From positions 19,388 through 83,387 of the forward strand of contig NZ_BNDS01000013.1 of NCBI RefSeq assembly GCF_014656545.1: 64,000 nt of DNA, written 5' to 3'. The translations under genes were made by a program, and so were the position numbers. The notes beneath the pieces were generated by a model. The model was not told the origin of the DNA and ran no database searches. It saw nothing but the letters and a program-made list of their open reading frames with translations. Each line of letters starts with the position of its first letter. Positions within the stretch are counted from its first letter, which is position 1. Source of the stretch: Neobacillus kokaensis. GTDB taxonomy: Bacteria; Bacillota; Bacilli; Bacillales; Cytobacillaceae. Below are positions 48,695 through 58,174 of this stretch, piece after piece.

Positions 48695-50405
48695 AAGATA
48701 CACTCCTTTTTGGCCAGCACATGATGATGGTTGTCCCTTTTTTTAGCTCGGACACGATTTTGAGACCGTATTCATTCCCAAAGTGGAGCTTAAGCCGCTG
48801 ATCAACATTATAGACACCGATTCCCCGCGATTTTTCATTTGACTCGTGAGGCTGGAGCATTATTGATGCTTGATCCGCTGTCATCCCTTTCCCGTTATCA
48901 CTTAACGAGAGTTCGAAGGCATCAGCCTTGTCTTCAACTGTTAACTTAATCATACCATTGCCATCTTCAAAAGCATGGAAAAAGATATTTTCAAACAAAG
49001 GCTGCAATGACAGCCTCGGAATGAGATAATTCATAGCTTCAGGGCTAACCGTTTCTTCATATTGAAACATATGGCCATATCGAATTTCCTGTACCTTCAA
49101 ATAGTGCTTGATAGTATTGAGTTCCTTCCTCAAAGGAATCAACTCATCGGAAAAATTTAAATTTTCATGAAGGACTTCGGTTAAATGATAGATCATTTGC
49201 TGGACTTCATGGGCATTCGCGAGCCGAGCTTTCCACTGGATGGAGTTCAATGTATTAAATAATAAATGCGGGTTAATTTGGTAATGGAAAGCTCTAAGTT
49301 CCGCCTTTCGCTTTAGCCTTTCCGTCTCGCTGATTTCCTCAATTAATTCCTTAATTTGCTGGACCATCTGATTAAAGCTGTTCGTTAAACTTGCGATTTC
49401 ATCCTTTTCTTTTACTGGGACCTGTATATCAAGCTCACCAGCGCTCACCCGTCCCATCGAATCCTTCAGCTTTCTCAGCCGCTTTGCAATTGGATCAGCG
49501 AACAGCATCGCAAGTAAACTAGCGAGAAGTATGGAAAAGAAAATCGCCAGCAATGTATAGTTAAAAATCACCGTTGATGATTGATAAAACAGCTTCTCAG
49601 GAACCCGCACCTCGACCTGCCACCCATATGCGTCAAGATTGGTGGTTCTAACGATATCATCGGCTAGAGGTTTCCTATCTGAGGTGGAGCGATATAAAAC
49701 TTTTTTCTTATCATTACGTATCGTGACAAACGCATGGACATCCCTTTCAAGAAACTTTATATAGGAAAAAAGCTCGTCTGCCTTTGTTTCAATAAGTAAT
49801 TTGCTTCCCTTTAGAACACCATATTGACTTTGTATTGGCACGATAAGACCAATCATTTGCTCTGGAGGCTTACTGCTGTCATAATGCTGCGTTTGGTAAA
49901 AACCAATCCAGTGATCCCCATACTTTACGTTCTCACTCTCTTTCCAAAATGGCTCCTGAAAAAGTTTGTCTGTATTCAAATAGCTTCCGCCGTAGAAATA
50001 GCCCTTGCTTGTGATTAAATAAATCCCTCTAGTATTAAACGTTTTATGCGCTTCCAAAAATCGTTCAAAATTCTTTTTTTCGATAAACCCTTCATATGTC
50101 TTTGGAATCTCCTCTTTAATGACAATCAAGGTTGGGTCAGATAAATACTGTTGTATATCATTTGAAACCACAAACATCTGGTCAATTATATTCACCAATT
50201 GCTTTTCCAGCTGGGAAGTAGCAAACGTCTCATATTTATTAAATTGCTGATTTACAATAGCGGAGGAATTTTTATAGGAGGCATAGCCAAATAAAAGTAG
50301 CGGTACGATTGCCACTATTATAAAAAACAGTACTAACTTAGCCCGAATGCTGCCATATAGGTGATCCGTTAATTTTTCTTTGAAATGCTGGAAGTATCTC
50401 ACCAT
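48669..50405 (-). CDS. YesM-type sensor histidine kinase
   Basis: 578 residues: membrane segment about 22-42, extracellular sensor domain about 43-280, second membrane segment about 281-306, HAMP about 307-360, phospho-His in FHYQINPHLLFN (near 372) and HATPase with SDNGKGM (near 506) and a C-terminal GTTI. This is the His_kinase (LytS/YesM) type that partners AraC-type regulators in carbohydrate sensing. GGCAAAA-type leader before 50405 gives only a weak ribosome binding site (GGGAGG slightly further up). Confidence 0.9.
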   Translation of the reverse strand: MVRYFQHFKEKLTDHLYGSIRAKLVLFFIIVAIVPLLLFGYASYKNSSAIVNQQFNKYETFATSQLEKQLVNIIDQMFVVSNDIQQYLSDPTLIVIKEEIPKTYEGFIEKKNFERFLEAHKTFNTRGIYLITSKGYFYGGSYLNTDKLFQEPFWKESENVKYGDHWIGFYQTQHYDSSKPPEQMIGLIVPIQSQYGVLKGSKLLIETKADELFSYIKFLERDVHAFVTIRNDKKKVLYRSTSDRKPLADDIVRTTNLDAYGWQVEVRVPEKLFYQSSTVIFNYTLLAIFFSILLASLLAMLFADPIAKRLRKLKDSMGRVSAGELDIQVPVKEKDEIASLTNSFNQMVQQIKELIEEISETERLKRKAELRAFHYQINPHLLFNTLNSIQWKARLANAHEVQQMIYHLTEVLHENLNFSDELIPLRKELNTIKHYLKVQEIRYGHMFQYEETVSPEAMNYLIPRLSLQPLFENIFFHAFEDGNGMIKLTVEDKADAFELSLSDNGKGMTADQASIMLQPHESNEKSRGIGVYNVDQRLKLHFGNEYGLKIVSELKKGTTIIMCWPKRSVSYDQSNSSR

Positions 50406-50594
50406 TTAATTTTGCCTCCCTTTGACATCCATTCTACATGTCCGGAATGGATATGAGCAACAGGGCGGGGCAGTGATATCCAGCAAAAAATGAATAAATT
50501 TTTTTTTGATGAATATGCCGTTTCTTTTTATCCACTTACAGCATGTACTATATAGTGAAACATCATTATAATATAACGAATTGAGGTGATTGAT

Positions 50595-50768
50595 GTGGGC
50601 TTAAGAGCAGTTCCAAAATTTCGTTGTTGTGAATATGAAATTTGTGGTATTACAGTTAGAAAATGCGTTCCAGCAAATGAAACATGCCAAGATCTCGTTA
50701 TTCAACCAAATGATCCAACCCCGCCCCTCGTTGATGATTGTGAAGATTGTCCAGAATGCCCTGAGTAA
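50595..50768 (+). CDS. Small cysteine-rich protein, unknown
   Basis: 57 residues from GTG 50595, which has GAGGTG 6 bases before it; the GTG at 50586 is part of that site. It contains eight cysteines (RCC, EYEIC, RKC, ETC, and DDC-EDC-PEC at the end), is acidic and has no clear membrane segment. The pattern could bind metal or form disulfides. Its downstream neighbour was a thioredoxin-like gene, now broken, 83 bases away. A TATAAT box (50568-50573) and a terminator (50799-50826) bracket it. No homologue is recognised. Confidence 0.5.
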   Translation: MGLRAVPKFRCCEYEICGITVRKCVPANETCQDLVIQPNDPTPPLVDDCEDCPECPE

Positions 50769-50798
50769 GATACCTGATCCAACCCTTCATCAAAAATG

Positions 50799-50826
50799 GC
50801 GAACAGTAGTTCAAGTTACTGTTCGC
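50799..50826 (+). terminator. Terminator of the Cys-rich gene
   Basis: GCGAACAGTA (50799-50808) pairs with TACTGTTCGC (50817-50826), followed by TATTTTT. The ribosome binding site of the thioredoxin remnant starts 9 bases later. Confidence 0.8.
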
Positions 50827-50850
50827 TATTTTTAAAGGAGAGGATTGTTT

Positions 50851-51140
50851 ATGAAATTGGTCGTATTCAAGCAGGAAAATTGTCCAGCTTGTAAAATGCT
50901 TGATGCTATTTAGTGCAAGGTGAAATAGAAGCTGACCAAATCGTAAACCTTTCAAAAACAAAGGATGAAAATGACTTAGTATTAGCGGAAAGGTACGTTA
51001 TTAAAAAAACTCCTACACTAGTTCTTCTAGATAATAATGGTAAAGTAATAGATAAGTATGCAGGAGTTGGGCAAAAGCGTATCAATTCAAAGTTTCTAAA
51101 GCGGGGCTTCACATTAATATTAAAATGCATATTTTCTTAG
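50851..51140 (+). pseudogene. Frameshifted thioredoxin-like gene
   Basis: Starts MKLVVFKQENCPACKMLDAI with the redox motif CPAC, after AAAGGAGAGG, then meets TAG at 50911. The -1 frame continues without a break as LVQGEIEADQIV, through KTPTLVLLDNNGKVI with the thioredoxin cis-proline (KKTPT), to a stop at 51140. One base has been lost (or two gained) near 50908. No slippery heptamer is visible, so inactivation rather than programmed frameshifting is likely. The product would have been a small thioredoxin of about 95 residues. Confidence 0.75.
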
Positions 51141-51250
51141 GTGGGAAGGGCCGGTCAATCTTACACGTTTTCGTTTATGGTCCATCTTCTCAATTTATGC
51201 AAGGATACCATTCGACTAGCAGCGCTTGAAGTTCAAGGTCTGCCGCTAAA

Positions 51251-52015
51251 TTACCACCCACGCCCGGCACCACCGCCGCCGGAAGATCCCCCTCCGCCGC
51301 CGCGGGGGCCGCCGCCTCCTCTGCCTCCACCACGGGAGATTATCGAGAGCAGTAAATAAGTAAGGGTACCGCCGAAGAATTTAATGTCTAGAAAGACAAC
51401 CACAAGTACGATTATGATTACCAGCCAGGAGGGTATTCCAACCCCTTCATCTTGTCCAGCTGCCGCTTGCGGCGCCTGATTCTCCCGCTGCCCGAGCCCG
51501 CCTTCAATACCGTATTCAGCAAGAACCTCTTTAGCAAGAGCCTGGTACGTCGAAACAATGGCCTGACTAGGCTGCCCATTCTTAAGCTTAGGAATAGCAT
51601 ATTCATCTAAAATCCGCCCTGCTTTACCATCAGGAATCCTGCCTTCAAGCCCATAGCCGACTTCAATCCAGACTTTCTTTTCCTGCATCGCCAGAACCAG
51701 CAGCACGCCATTGTTTTCTTGCTGATTACCTATTCCATATTTTCGAAATGCTTCATTAGCAAATTCTTGAATCGAACGGTCCCCAATAGACGGGACTGTT
51801 AATACTGCAATTTGTGCTGTTGTTTGGCCTTCAATACTTCTGCCATATGCATTTAATTGCGAAACCTCTGTTTCACTTAAAACATTAGCAAAATCCTGTA
51901 CATAAATATCGCCAACAGGTTTTGGTATTTGAACATCCTCAGCAAGTACTGTGGCTGCACTAACAAAAATAGTGACAAGCAACACAAAAAGGCTGAAGAT
52001 TCGTTTTATGTTCAT
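51251..52015 (-). CDS. TPM-domain membrane protein
   Basis: 254 residues: signal peptide (about 1-25), TPM domain (about 35-165, with VYGLEGRIPDG-like stretch GYGLEGRIPDGKAGRIL), membrane segment about 197-218 and a glycine-rich tail (GGGRGGGGPRGGGGGSSGGG). TPM proteins are found with LemA; roles in photosystem repair, phosphatase activity or envelope stress have been proposed for relatives. It overlaps the LemA gene by one base. The proline-rich opposite-strand frame is a shadow of the glycine tail. Confidence 0.85.
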   Translation of the reverse strand: MNIKRIFSLFVLLVTIFVSAATVLAEDVQIPKPVGDIYVQDFANVLSETEVSQLNAYGRSIEGQTTAQIAVLTVPSIGDRSIQEFANEAFRKYGIGNQQENNGVLLVLAMQEKKVWIEVGYGLEGRIPDGKAGRILDEYAIPKLKNGQPSQAIVSTYQALAKEVLAEYGIEGGLGQRENQAPQAAAGQDEGVGIPSWLVIIIVLVVVFLDIKFFGGTLTYLLLSIISRGGGRGGGGPRGGGGGSSGGGGAGRGW

Positions 52016-52590
52016 TAACCATTGCCCCCAAAGTCAACCTTTGGTGCTTCTTGAGCTTTCGGGTCGGCTTTAAAATATTCCTTTTCATCAAATCCAGTCA
52101 TTCCTGCGATCAGGCTTCCTGGAAACCTTTTAATTTTTCTGTTATATTCCGCAACTTGGTCATTATAATCTTTTCGTGCCACAGCAATTCTATTTTCCGT
52201 CCCTGACAGTTCATCCATGAGCTGGGTGAATTGCTGGTCTGCTTTCAAATTTGGATAATTTTCCACGACTACCAGCAAACGGCTTAATGCACTTGATAAA
52301 TCGGCATTGGCTGTTGCCTCTTCTTGTGGAGTTTTTGCACCAGCAAGTCTTGACCGCGCTTCTGAAATAGAAGCAATGACTTCTTTTTCATGTGCAGCAT
52401 AGCCCTTAACAGTGCTAACCAAGTTTGGAATTAAATCCAGTCTTCGCTGTAATTGATTTTCAATTTGCGCATATGACTGGTCAACATTCTCCTCCAAATT
52501 AACAAAATTGTTGTAGCTGGACATTAGCATGAGCCCAAATACAACAATAATCGCCACAACAATCACAATGGATAATAAACCTTTTTTCAT
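52015..52590 (-). CDS. LemA-family protein
   Basis: About 191 residues: one N-terminal membrane segment (about 4-24) followed by a long coiled-coil-like LemA domain (NFVNLEENVDQSYAQIENQLQRR..., ending with FPGSLIAGMTGFDEKEYF). The ATG at 52590 is preferred to 52614; GGGAG is about 10 bases before it. It is upstream of, and fused in operon with, the TPM gene, a widespread pair. Confidence 0.88.
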   Translation of the reverse strand: MKKGLLSIVIVVAIIVVFGLMLMSSYNNFVNLEENVDQSYAQIENQLQRRLDLIPNLVSTVKGYAAHEKEVIASISEARSRLAGAKTPQEEATANADLSSALSRLLVVVENYPNLKADQQFTQLMDELSGTENRIAVARKDYNDQVAEYNRKIKRFPGSLIAGMTGFDEKEYFKADPKAQEAPKVDFGGNG

Positions 52591-52726
52591 GGTAACCACG
52601 CTCCCTTCTCTCACCTATAGTATGTATCACTGCTAAAATAACTTACCTTTTTCTACAAAAAAGACAGTATTTTAACGAAGTTGAAAGCCCTGTTTTTTGG
52701 TTACCACAAAATTTTCACTTTAAACT

Positions 52727-53464
52727 TTAATCCGAAATAGCTAGTCCTTCATTAGTTGGTAAAAACCTCTTCCGATAAACGACTTTTGACAGGGTTACAC
52801 TTAATTCATAAAGAACAAGCAAAGGAACGGTCACCATAATATCTGACATGAAATCAGGCGGCGTTACTAAGATTGAGATGATAATTAAGATAAAATAAGA
52901 AAGTTTCCTTACTTTAGCAAGCCGCATTGGATTTAAAATTCCTAATCTCGTTAAAAATATGACCAAAAGCGGCATTTCAAACAGAAGTCCGAAGGGAAGC
53001 GTTAAATTAATCATAAAACGGAAGTATTCTGCAGCAGTAAATAAGGTTTCAAATTGCCCCTGGGATAAAGAAGTTAAAAATCCTAATACCGTCGGAAATA
53101 AAACAAAATACCCAAAACCAATCCCGCATAAAAATAACAGAAATAGAAAAGGAATAAAGATTAATGTTACTTTTCTCTCCTCCGGTTTTAAGGCAGGCGC
53201 AACAAACTTCCAGATCTGATAGGCGGCCACTGGAATTACTGCTGCCACTGAAAACACCACCGCAATCATCATATACACCCATACAATATCTCCCGGACCC
53301 AGAATAGCAAGTTTTTGGTCCAGGTCCTTGATCAGCCAATGATAGATATCCTGAACATAAATAAACATTATGATAAAAATGACGATAAAAGCAGCCAGCG
53401 TTTTGATGATCCTACTCCGTAACTCTTCTAAATGCCCTATAACATGCAAGTCTTTGTCGTTCAC
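52727..53464 (-). CDS. tatC: Twin-arginine translocase subunit TatC
   Basis: 245 residues with six membrane segments, the conserved N-terminal HLEELRSRI (about 10-18) and the F-P-x-x-L-x-x-L loop region. It receives Tat signal peptides. It follows tatA by 118 bases and, with phoD, reproduces the phoD-tatAd-tatCd locus of B. subtilis, where this translocase is dedicated to PhoD. Confidence 0.93.
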   Translation of the reverse strand: MNDKDLHVIGHLEELRSRIIKTLAAFIVIFIIMFIYVQDIYHWLIKDLDQKLAILGPGDIVWVYMMIAVVFSVAAVIPVAAYQIWKFVAPALKPEERKVTLIFIPFLFLLFLCGIGFGYFVLFPTVLGFLTSLSQGQFETLFTAAEYFRFMINLTLPFGLLFEMPLLVIFLTRLGILNPMRLAKVRKLSYFILIIISILVTPPDFMSDIMVTVPLLVLYELSVTLSKVVYRKRFLPTNEGLAISD

Positions 53465-53582
53465 TCACAATACCTCCTTCTTTCATCGTAATCCATAACG
53501 TAAAACTACTATCCTCGATAAACTAGATAAAAAAGAGAAGCAGACGAGTTCCCCCGCCTGCCCTCGCTAAGCATTTTATGTT

Positions 53583-53789
53583 CTATCCTTCTTTTTTCAC
53601 TAAGGTTACCGCAGGTTTTTGTTCTTCCACTTTTTCCTCTCCTCCGACAAGTTCTTTGGTGGCGGATTTAAATTCAGATAAAGTCCTCCCGAATGCCCGG
53701 CCTATTTCCGGCAATTTAGATGGACCAAAAATAATGAGTGCAATGACCAAAATTAAGATTAACCCTGGTATTCCGATATTTGAAAACAT
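53583..53789 (-). CDS. tatA: Twin-arginine translocase subunit TatA
   Basis: 68 residues: short membrane segment, [17 protein letters not shown] amphipathic helix (about 21-37) and a charged tail. Pore-forming subunit of the Tat system. Forty bases after phoD. Confidence 0.93.
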   Translation of the reverse strand: MFSNIGIPGLILILVIALIIFGPSKLPEIGRAFGRTLSEFKSATKELVGGEEKVEEQKPAVTLVKKEG

Positions 53790-53829
53790 AAATACTCAAC
53801 TCCTTGATTAATTTGACTGCTCCTGAAAA

Positions 53830-55581
53830 CTATGGTTTAGGTACTTTCATTCCTTTTTTCTCTAATTGCCTTTGATGCGCTCGGTTATGTGCTTTATTCC
53901 GGTCCTCTTCCACTTCAGTTGAAAGCTTCTGCCCTAATGGTATCTCTGTTGTAGAAATTTGCTTAAGTCCCATCCCATCTTTTTCAAAGACAAAAGATGC
54001 CCTTGTTGAAATATCTGCTCCTTGTGCAGAGACATAGGGAACGACGCGGTAATCCGCCTGCCAGCGGTCGGGAGTAACCTGACATCGTACATACCCGCGG
54101 AAGTCATTAAAGAATTTAATATTCGGGTTCAAACCTAATATCTTGTCAGTATCTGCCCGTTTATCTGCCCCATTACCGCCTGAAGTAATAGAGGTACCGA
54201 CAAATTCTGCTCCAAAAATTCTCGAGTTATCATCATTAAAATCTTCCAACAAATTAGACGCCCAGTTTGCATGAACATCTCCTGTTAGAACGATTAAATT
54301 GTTTAATTGGTTTTCTTTTGCATAATCCAATACATGCTGACGGGCAGCAGGATAACCGTCCCAAGCATCCATACTGAACTTTGGCGAGGTTGCTGTACCG
54401 TAATTCCGCTGGGCAAAGAAGATCTGCTGCGCTAACACATTCCATTTTGTCTTAGAATGATCCAATTGATTAAATAGCCATTCTTCCTGTTCAGTTCCCA
54501 GCAGGGTTCGTTTTGGATCAAGAGATTCAGGTGTCTGCGGCGAGCTTTTATCACCATTTGCCTGGTCATCCCGGTATTGCCTTGTGTCGAGCACAAGGAA
54601 AGAGGCAAGATCTCCATATTCAAACTGGCGGTAAATTTTCATATCTGCTCCTTGCGGCAGCGATGACTTCCGAAGCGGCATATGCTCGTAATAGGCTTGG
54701 TACGCAGCCGCCCGCCGAATAATAAATTCCTCCACTGACTGTCCCTTTTCTGGAATTATATTTGCATAGTTGTTTTCCACTTCATGGTCATCCCAAGTGA
54801 CAATCCACGGGAAAGCTGCATGGGCTGCTTGTAAATGGGTGTCTGAACGGTACTGGGCATAACGGTTACGGTAGTCTACAAGTGTTTTTATTTCCGGACC
54901 GCTATGAGTTCTGACATTTCCGCTTGCCGCAATATATTCATTTGGTCCGTATTCATATATGTAATCGCCTAGATGAAAAACAAGGTCCAGTTCTTCCTTT
55001 GCGAGATGCTGATAAGCTGTATAGTATCCATGTTCAAATTGCTGGCATGAAACAAAGGCAAACTTGAGCTGCGAGATACCTTTCCCTGCTTTAGGAAGTG
55101 TTTTTGTCTTTCCTGTCGGGCTTATTTCACTTCCGCTTTTAAACCGATAAAAATATTCGTGATTGGCTTTCAATCCACTTACCTCTACATGGATGGAATG
55201 GCCAAGCTCGGGTCTGGCAAGTTCAGTTCCCCGCTGAACAATACTGCGAAAATATGGATCAGCTGCTACCTCCCATTTTACTGGCACACTATGCGGAGGC
55301 ATGCCGCCGCCATTTAACGGGTCGGGAGCCAGCCTTGTCCATAACACCACACCATCTGATAAAGGGTCGCCGGAAGCAACCCCGAGTGTGAACGGATAAT
55401 CACTAAAAGTTGGATCTGCATTAACCTCAAATCCGCCCATTGATTGAGCAATTGCTAAACCCACTGATAGGCCTGCAATTTTCCCTGCTCCTTGGAGAAA
55501 GCGGCGCCTGTCCATATTATGCTGCAGCCTTTCCGAATTTAATTTCTTCATCCACTCATTTAAAGGTATCTCTCGCATCAT
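53830..55581 (-). CDS. phoD: Alkaline phosphatase D (PhoD), Tat-exported
   Basis: 583 residues from ATG 55581 (GGGGAAAG before it). Tat signal with RRRFLQ (25-30) and a hydrophobic stretch; PhoD N-terminal domain (YPFTLGVASGDPLSDGVVLWTR, quoted in part), then the metallophosphoesterase core with VSCQQFEHGYY, HLGDYIYE, WDDHEVENNY and LTGDVHANW metal ligands. Secreted phosphodiesterase/phosphatase that degrades teichoic acid or other phosphoesters under phosphate starvation. Probably activated by PhoP through the site upstream. Confidence 0.94.
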   Translation of the reverse strand: MMREIPLNEWMKKLNSERLQHNMDRRRFLQGAGKIAGLSVGLAIAQSMGGFEVNADPTFSDYPFTLGVASGDPLSDGVVLWTRLAPDPLNGGGMPPHSVPVKWEVAADPYFRSIVQRGTELARPELGHSIHVEVSGLKANHEYFYRFKSGSEISPTGKTKTLPKAGKGISQLKFAFVSCQQFEHGYYTAYQHLAKEELDLVFHLGDYIYEYGPNEYIAASGNVRTHSGPEIKTLVDYRNRYAQYRSDTHLQAAHAAFPWIVTWDDHEVENNYANIIPEKGQSVEEFIIRRAAAYQAYYEHMPLRKSSLPQGADMKIYRQFEYGDLASFLVLDTRQYRDDQANGDKSSPQTPESLDPKRTLLGTEQEEWLFNQLDHSKTKWNVLAQQIFFAQRNYGTATSPKFSMDAWDGYPAARQHVLDYAKENQLNNLIVLTGDVHANWASNLLEDFNDDNSRIFGAEFVGTSITSGGNGADKRADTDKILGLNPNIKFFNDFRGYVRCQVTPDRWQADYRVVPYVSAQGADISTRASFVFEKDGMGLKQISTTEIPLGQKLSTEVEEDRNKAHNRAHQRQLEKKGMKVPKP

Positions 55582-55623
55582 TTTTCTTTCCCCTTTCAAA
55601 ATTGTTTCTGACTTGCAATTTCG

Positions 55624-55665
55624 ATTATAAAGAGGAATTTTTAAGACACTGTAAACAATTGTAAA
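55624..55665 (-). promoter_or_regulatory. PhoP-type promoter of phoD
   Basis: On the minus strand TTTACA occurs twice 10 bases apart and is followed, 10 bases on, by CTTAAA (55640-55665). About 10 bases further lies a TATAAT box (55624-55629). Repeats of TT(A/T)ACA at 10-11 base spacing just upstream of the -10 are the hallmark of PhoP-activated Bacillus promoters. Confidence 0.65.
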
Positions 55666-55813
55666 TCAAGAAATATATAGATCCCGAAAAACTAGGCATT
55701 TATAAATAGAAAAAGGAACTTTTTTTTACATCAAATATGATTTTTTCCATTTTTCATATGACAAAACACCTATTTTTCTTTATAAATTCTTCACATAAAT
55801 AATACAAAAAAAG

Positions 55814-55836
55814 ACAACAGCACTATTTGCCGTTGT
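55814..55836 (-). terminator. Terminator after the first YheC/YheD gene
   Basis: ACAACAGC (55814-55821) pairs with GCCGTTGT (55829-55836), one G-T pair; on the minus strand followed by CTTTTTTTG. Confidence 0.75.
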
Positions 55837-55877
55837 ACCTCTCACATCTGCTCACACTCGCTTTAAATCCCTAATTT

Positions 55878-56900
55878 CTATGGTTTATTGCCTTTCTGTT
55901 TTGCTAAAAAACCGCAATACGGAATTAACAGCATAGCCACTTGAAATTCCCGATTCTTTGCTCCCGGACGCCAATTAACTTCAAACAGCCATAGCTTTTG
56001 CTCTTGATCTACCCCCACATCAATCCCTAATTCGTCAAATGGGTTTTCATAAAGAGTATCTAAATGCGCAGCAAATGATAACGCAAATTCCTCCAGTTTT
56101 CGCTTCATTTTCGGGTAATCATGCTTAAATTCATCCTTGAGAAAGGGAATTAATTCGCCGCGGTAGCCGCCGCTCGAAATATTGCTGACCATCTTGGTAT
56201 TGCCGCTGATGCGCGGATATATTAAGGTAATTTCCCACTGGCCGCTTCCGTTTTTTTGAACATGAAGCCTAAAATCATAAATTAAACCGTTTTTTGTTTT
56301 ACATTCAATAAAAGGCTGAAGTAAATACTTTTGTTCTTCGGTCACGTTTGAAATAAAAACCTCAAGTTGTTCTTTGTTATAAACATGTGTACGGGACCCA
56401 TCTTTCAATTGATACGTTTCATCAGTCTTTTGGATAAAAAAAATTCTTCTCCCACGATTTCCGGAGACGGGCTTGATTACCGCAGCTGGGTAGGATTCCA
56501 AAAAGGTCAGAAGGTCACTGCTGCCATTTAGGAGGGCTGAGGGAATCAAATAAGAAGCAAAAGCTTTGGCTTTCATGACCTTTTTATATACCTTTAGTTT
56601 ACTTCCAACGGGAAAGCTCGTAAAAACAGCAACTGATTTCAGCCTTTGTAAAATTAAGGAATGCTCAGTTGTTTTGGGATTACAGCTGTTAATGATAACC
56701 GTAGGAAATTCCCTTTGTTCCCTAATCCAGCCCCCCTTTTCGTAAACCCAGCCGCTCACAACATTTTGTTCAAAATCAACTCCATCAAAGGGAAAATAAA
56801 TAAAATCAATTCCCTCCATTTTGGCGACTGCCGCGAATGGATAGGCTTTCTTCACCATATCAGGATGCTTCCGATGGTGCAGCATTCCAATAAGCACCAT
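55878..56900 (-). CDS. YheC/YheD-family ATP-grasp protein (copy A)
   Basis: 340 residues. N-terminal domain about 1-110, ATP-grasp domain about 115-335 with AVIKPVSGNRGRRIFF (near 138), LQPFIECKTKNGLIYDFRLHVQKNG region (quoted in part as YDFRLHVQKNG, near 210) and metal-binding FEVNWRPGAKN (near 318). YheC/YheD are reported as spore-coat-associated in B. subtilis; ATP-grasp chemistry would be carboxylate-amine ligation. In most members the metal motif is E-x-N; here EVN is present, so activity looks possible. It follows the other ATP-grasp gene by 12 bases. Confidence 0.85.
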   Translation of the reverse strand: MVLIGMLHHRKHPDMVKKAYPFAAVAKMEGIDFIYFPFDGVDFEQNVVSGWVYEKGGWIREQREFPTVIINSCNPKTTEHSLILQRLKSVAVFTSFPVGSKLKVYKKVMKAKAFASYLIPSALLNGSSDLLTFLESYPAAVIKPVSGNRGRRIFFIQKTDETYQLKDGSRTHVYNKEQLEVFISNVTEEQKYLLQPFIECKTKNGLIYDFRLHVQKNGSGQWEITLIYPRISGNTKMVSNISSGGYRGELIPFLKDEFKHDYPKMKRKLEEFALSFAAHLDTLYENPFDELGIDVGVDQEQKLWLFEVNWRPGAKNREFQVAMLLIPYCGFLAKQKGNKP

Positions 56901-56912
56901 AACCTCACTTCC

Positions 56913-58136
56913 TTAAAGAGGGTCTAAATAAAATCTAATTTCATTAGCTGCTTTTCCTGCTATTCTTTTTGCCTTTTCAGTTGTATCGGCAACAGCCACC
57001 ACATAGGCATAACGGTCCCCTAAAGACAAAGGTTTTCTTAAGATCGCCCCTTTGCGCGGCTTTACGAATACCACTTTCACTCCATCATGTTTTAACGCTC
57101 GATTCCTGCCGGTCACTTTGATTAATTTTCCTCTAGATTGGACGGTTACAAATTTTGCATAAACGCATTTCATGGCCGTTTTTTCAAGATTAGGCTCCAT
57201 TCCTAAAAATAATTTGATCGTTTCTTTAACCAGATTAATCCCTGTCCCTTCTTCAATAATTCGATTCATTGCCCCGCCTGACATCCTTGGATTAATCTCA
57301 ATCAGTTTCCATTCTCCATTTACAATCCTCATCTCCAGATGACAGGTTCCATTCTCTAACTCAAGCTTCTTGATAATACTAAAAACAGCAGTTTGTAACT
57401 TTTCATTCTCTTCAATACTTAATAATGCTGGATAACTATATCCAGTTATTATAAATCTCGTGCCATTTAAAATTTCCTGATCAATGATGGCAACGATTGA
57501 AATTTCACCGTTTATTACCATAACTTCAATTAAATACTGCGGTCCAATCAGATATTCTTCGATTAAAACAGTATGGTTTGGAAGCCGTTTCTTTAAGTAT
57601 TTTAATCCTTCTTGCAGTTCATCAGCTGAGTTCACAAGCAGTACGTCCTTTGAACCATTGGAGACGGGTGACTTTAGTACAAGCGGAAATGATTCTTTGA
57701 AATGATTTAAAACTTTCTCTATTGGGTCATCCAATTGATAAACTGCATATTTCGGTGAAACAGGGAGCTTTTTTAAATGTTTTCGTACGTTCGTTTTTTC
57801 CTCCATGATCGTTAAGGCCTCGATAGACATTTGTACAAGTCCCAGCTCTTGTGAAAGTTTACCGGCAAACGCAACAAATGGGTCGATGAAACTAATCACC
57901 GCTCCTATCTGACTTTTTTCCTGCTCAAGGTCTTTTATAATCGAAAGAATTTTATCTTTATCTAATAAATTTTCCACATAAATCATCCGGTGTACTTCAG
58001 GGAATTCCTTTCTTTGTCTGATAAAACTTTTTCTATTTGTTATTAACACGGTAAAATATCCCATTTCATTTGAAATAGTCAGGGCTTCTCTGCTTGTTCC
58101 AGATTTATTACTTCCAATAAAAACGATTGTATGCAT
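56913..58136 (-). CDS. ATP-grasp carboxylate-amine ligase (carbamoyl-phosphate-synthase-like)
   Basis: 407 residues: pre-ATP domain (about 1-105), ATP-grasp core (about 110-300) with LVLKSPVSNGSKDV, VLIEEYLIGPQYLIEVMV and the metal motif WKLIEINPRMSGG (near 282), and a C-terminal domain (about 330-400). This is the L-amino-acid-ligase/BacD or PurK-like group that joins an acyl phosphate to an amine. It differs from the YheC/YheD type and is the only such gene in the cluster. Gene order suggests that it forms a two-gene transcript with copy A. Confidence 0.85.
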   Translation of the reverse strand: MHTIVFIGSNKSGTSREALTISNEMGYFTVLITNRKSFIRQRKEFPEVHRMIYVENLLDKDKILSIIKDLEQEKSQIGAVISFIDPFVAFAGKLSQELGLVQMSIEALTIMEEKTNVRKHLKKLPVSPKYAVYQLDDPIEKVLNHFKESFPLVLKSPVSNGSKDVLLVNSADELQEGLKYLKKRLPNHTVLIEEYLIGPQYLIEVMVINGEISIVAIIDQEILNGTRFIITGYSYPALLSIEENEKLQTAVFSIIKKLELENGTCHLEMRIVNGEWKLIEINPRMSGGAMNRIIEEGTGINLVKETIKLFLGMEPNLEKTAMKCVYAKFVTVQSRGKLIKVTGRNRALKHDGVKVVFVKPRKGAILRKPLSLGDRYAYVVAVADTTEKAKRIAGKAANEIRFYLDPL

Positions 58137-58174
58137 GTTAGCGTTTCATCCCCAGTTTTACAGATTTAAAGATA

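Noticed and set aside
50900-50915. Programmed -1 frameshift in the thioredoxin gene
   Set aside because: No X-XXY-YYZ slippery heptamer at the shift and no strong downstream structure seen; a simple indel is more likely.
51141-51359. Proline-rich 72-residue frame
   Set aside because: It is the complement of the glycine-rich tail of the TPM protein.
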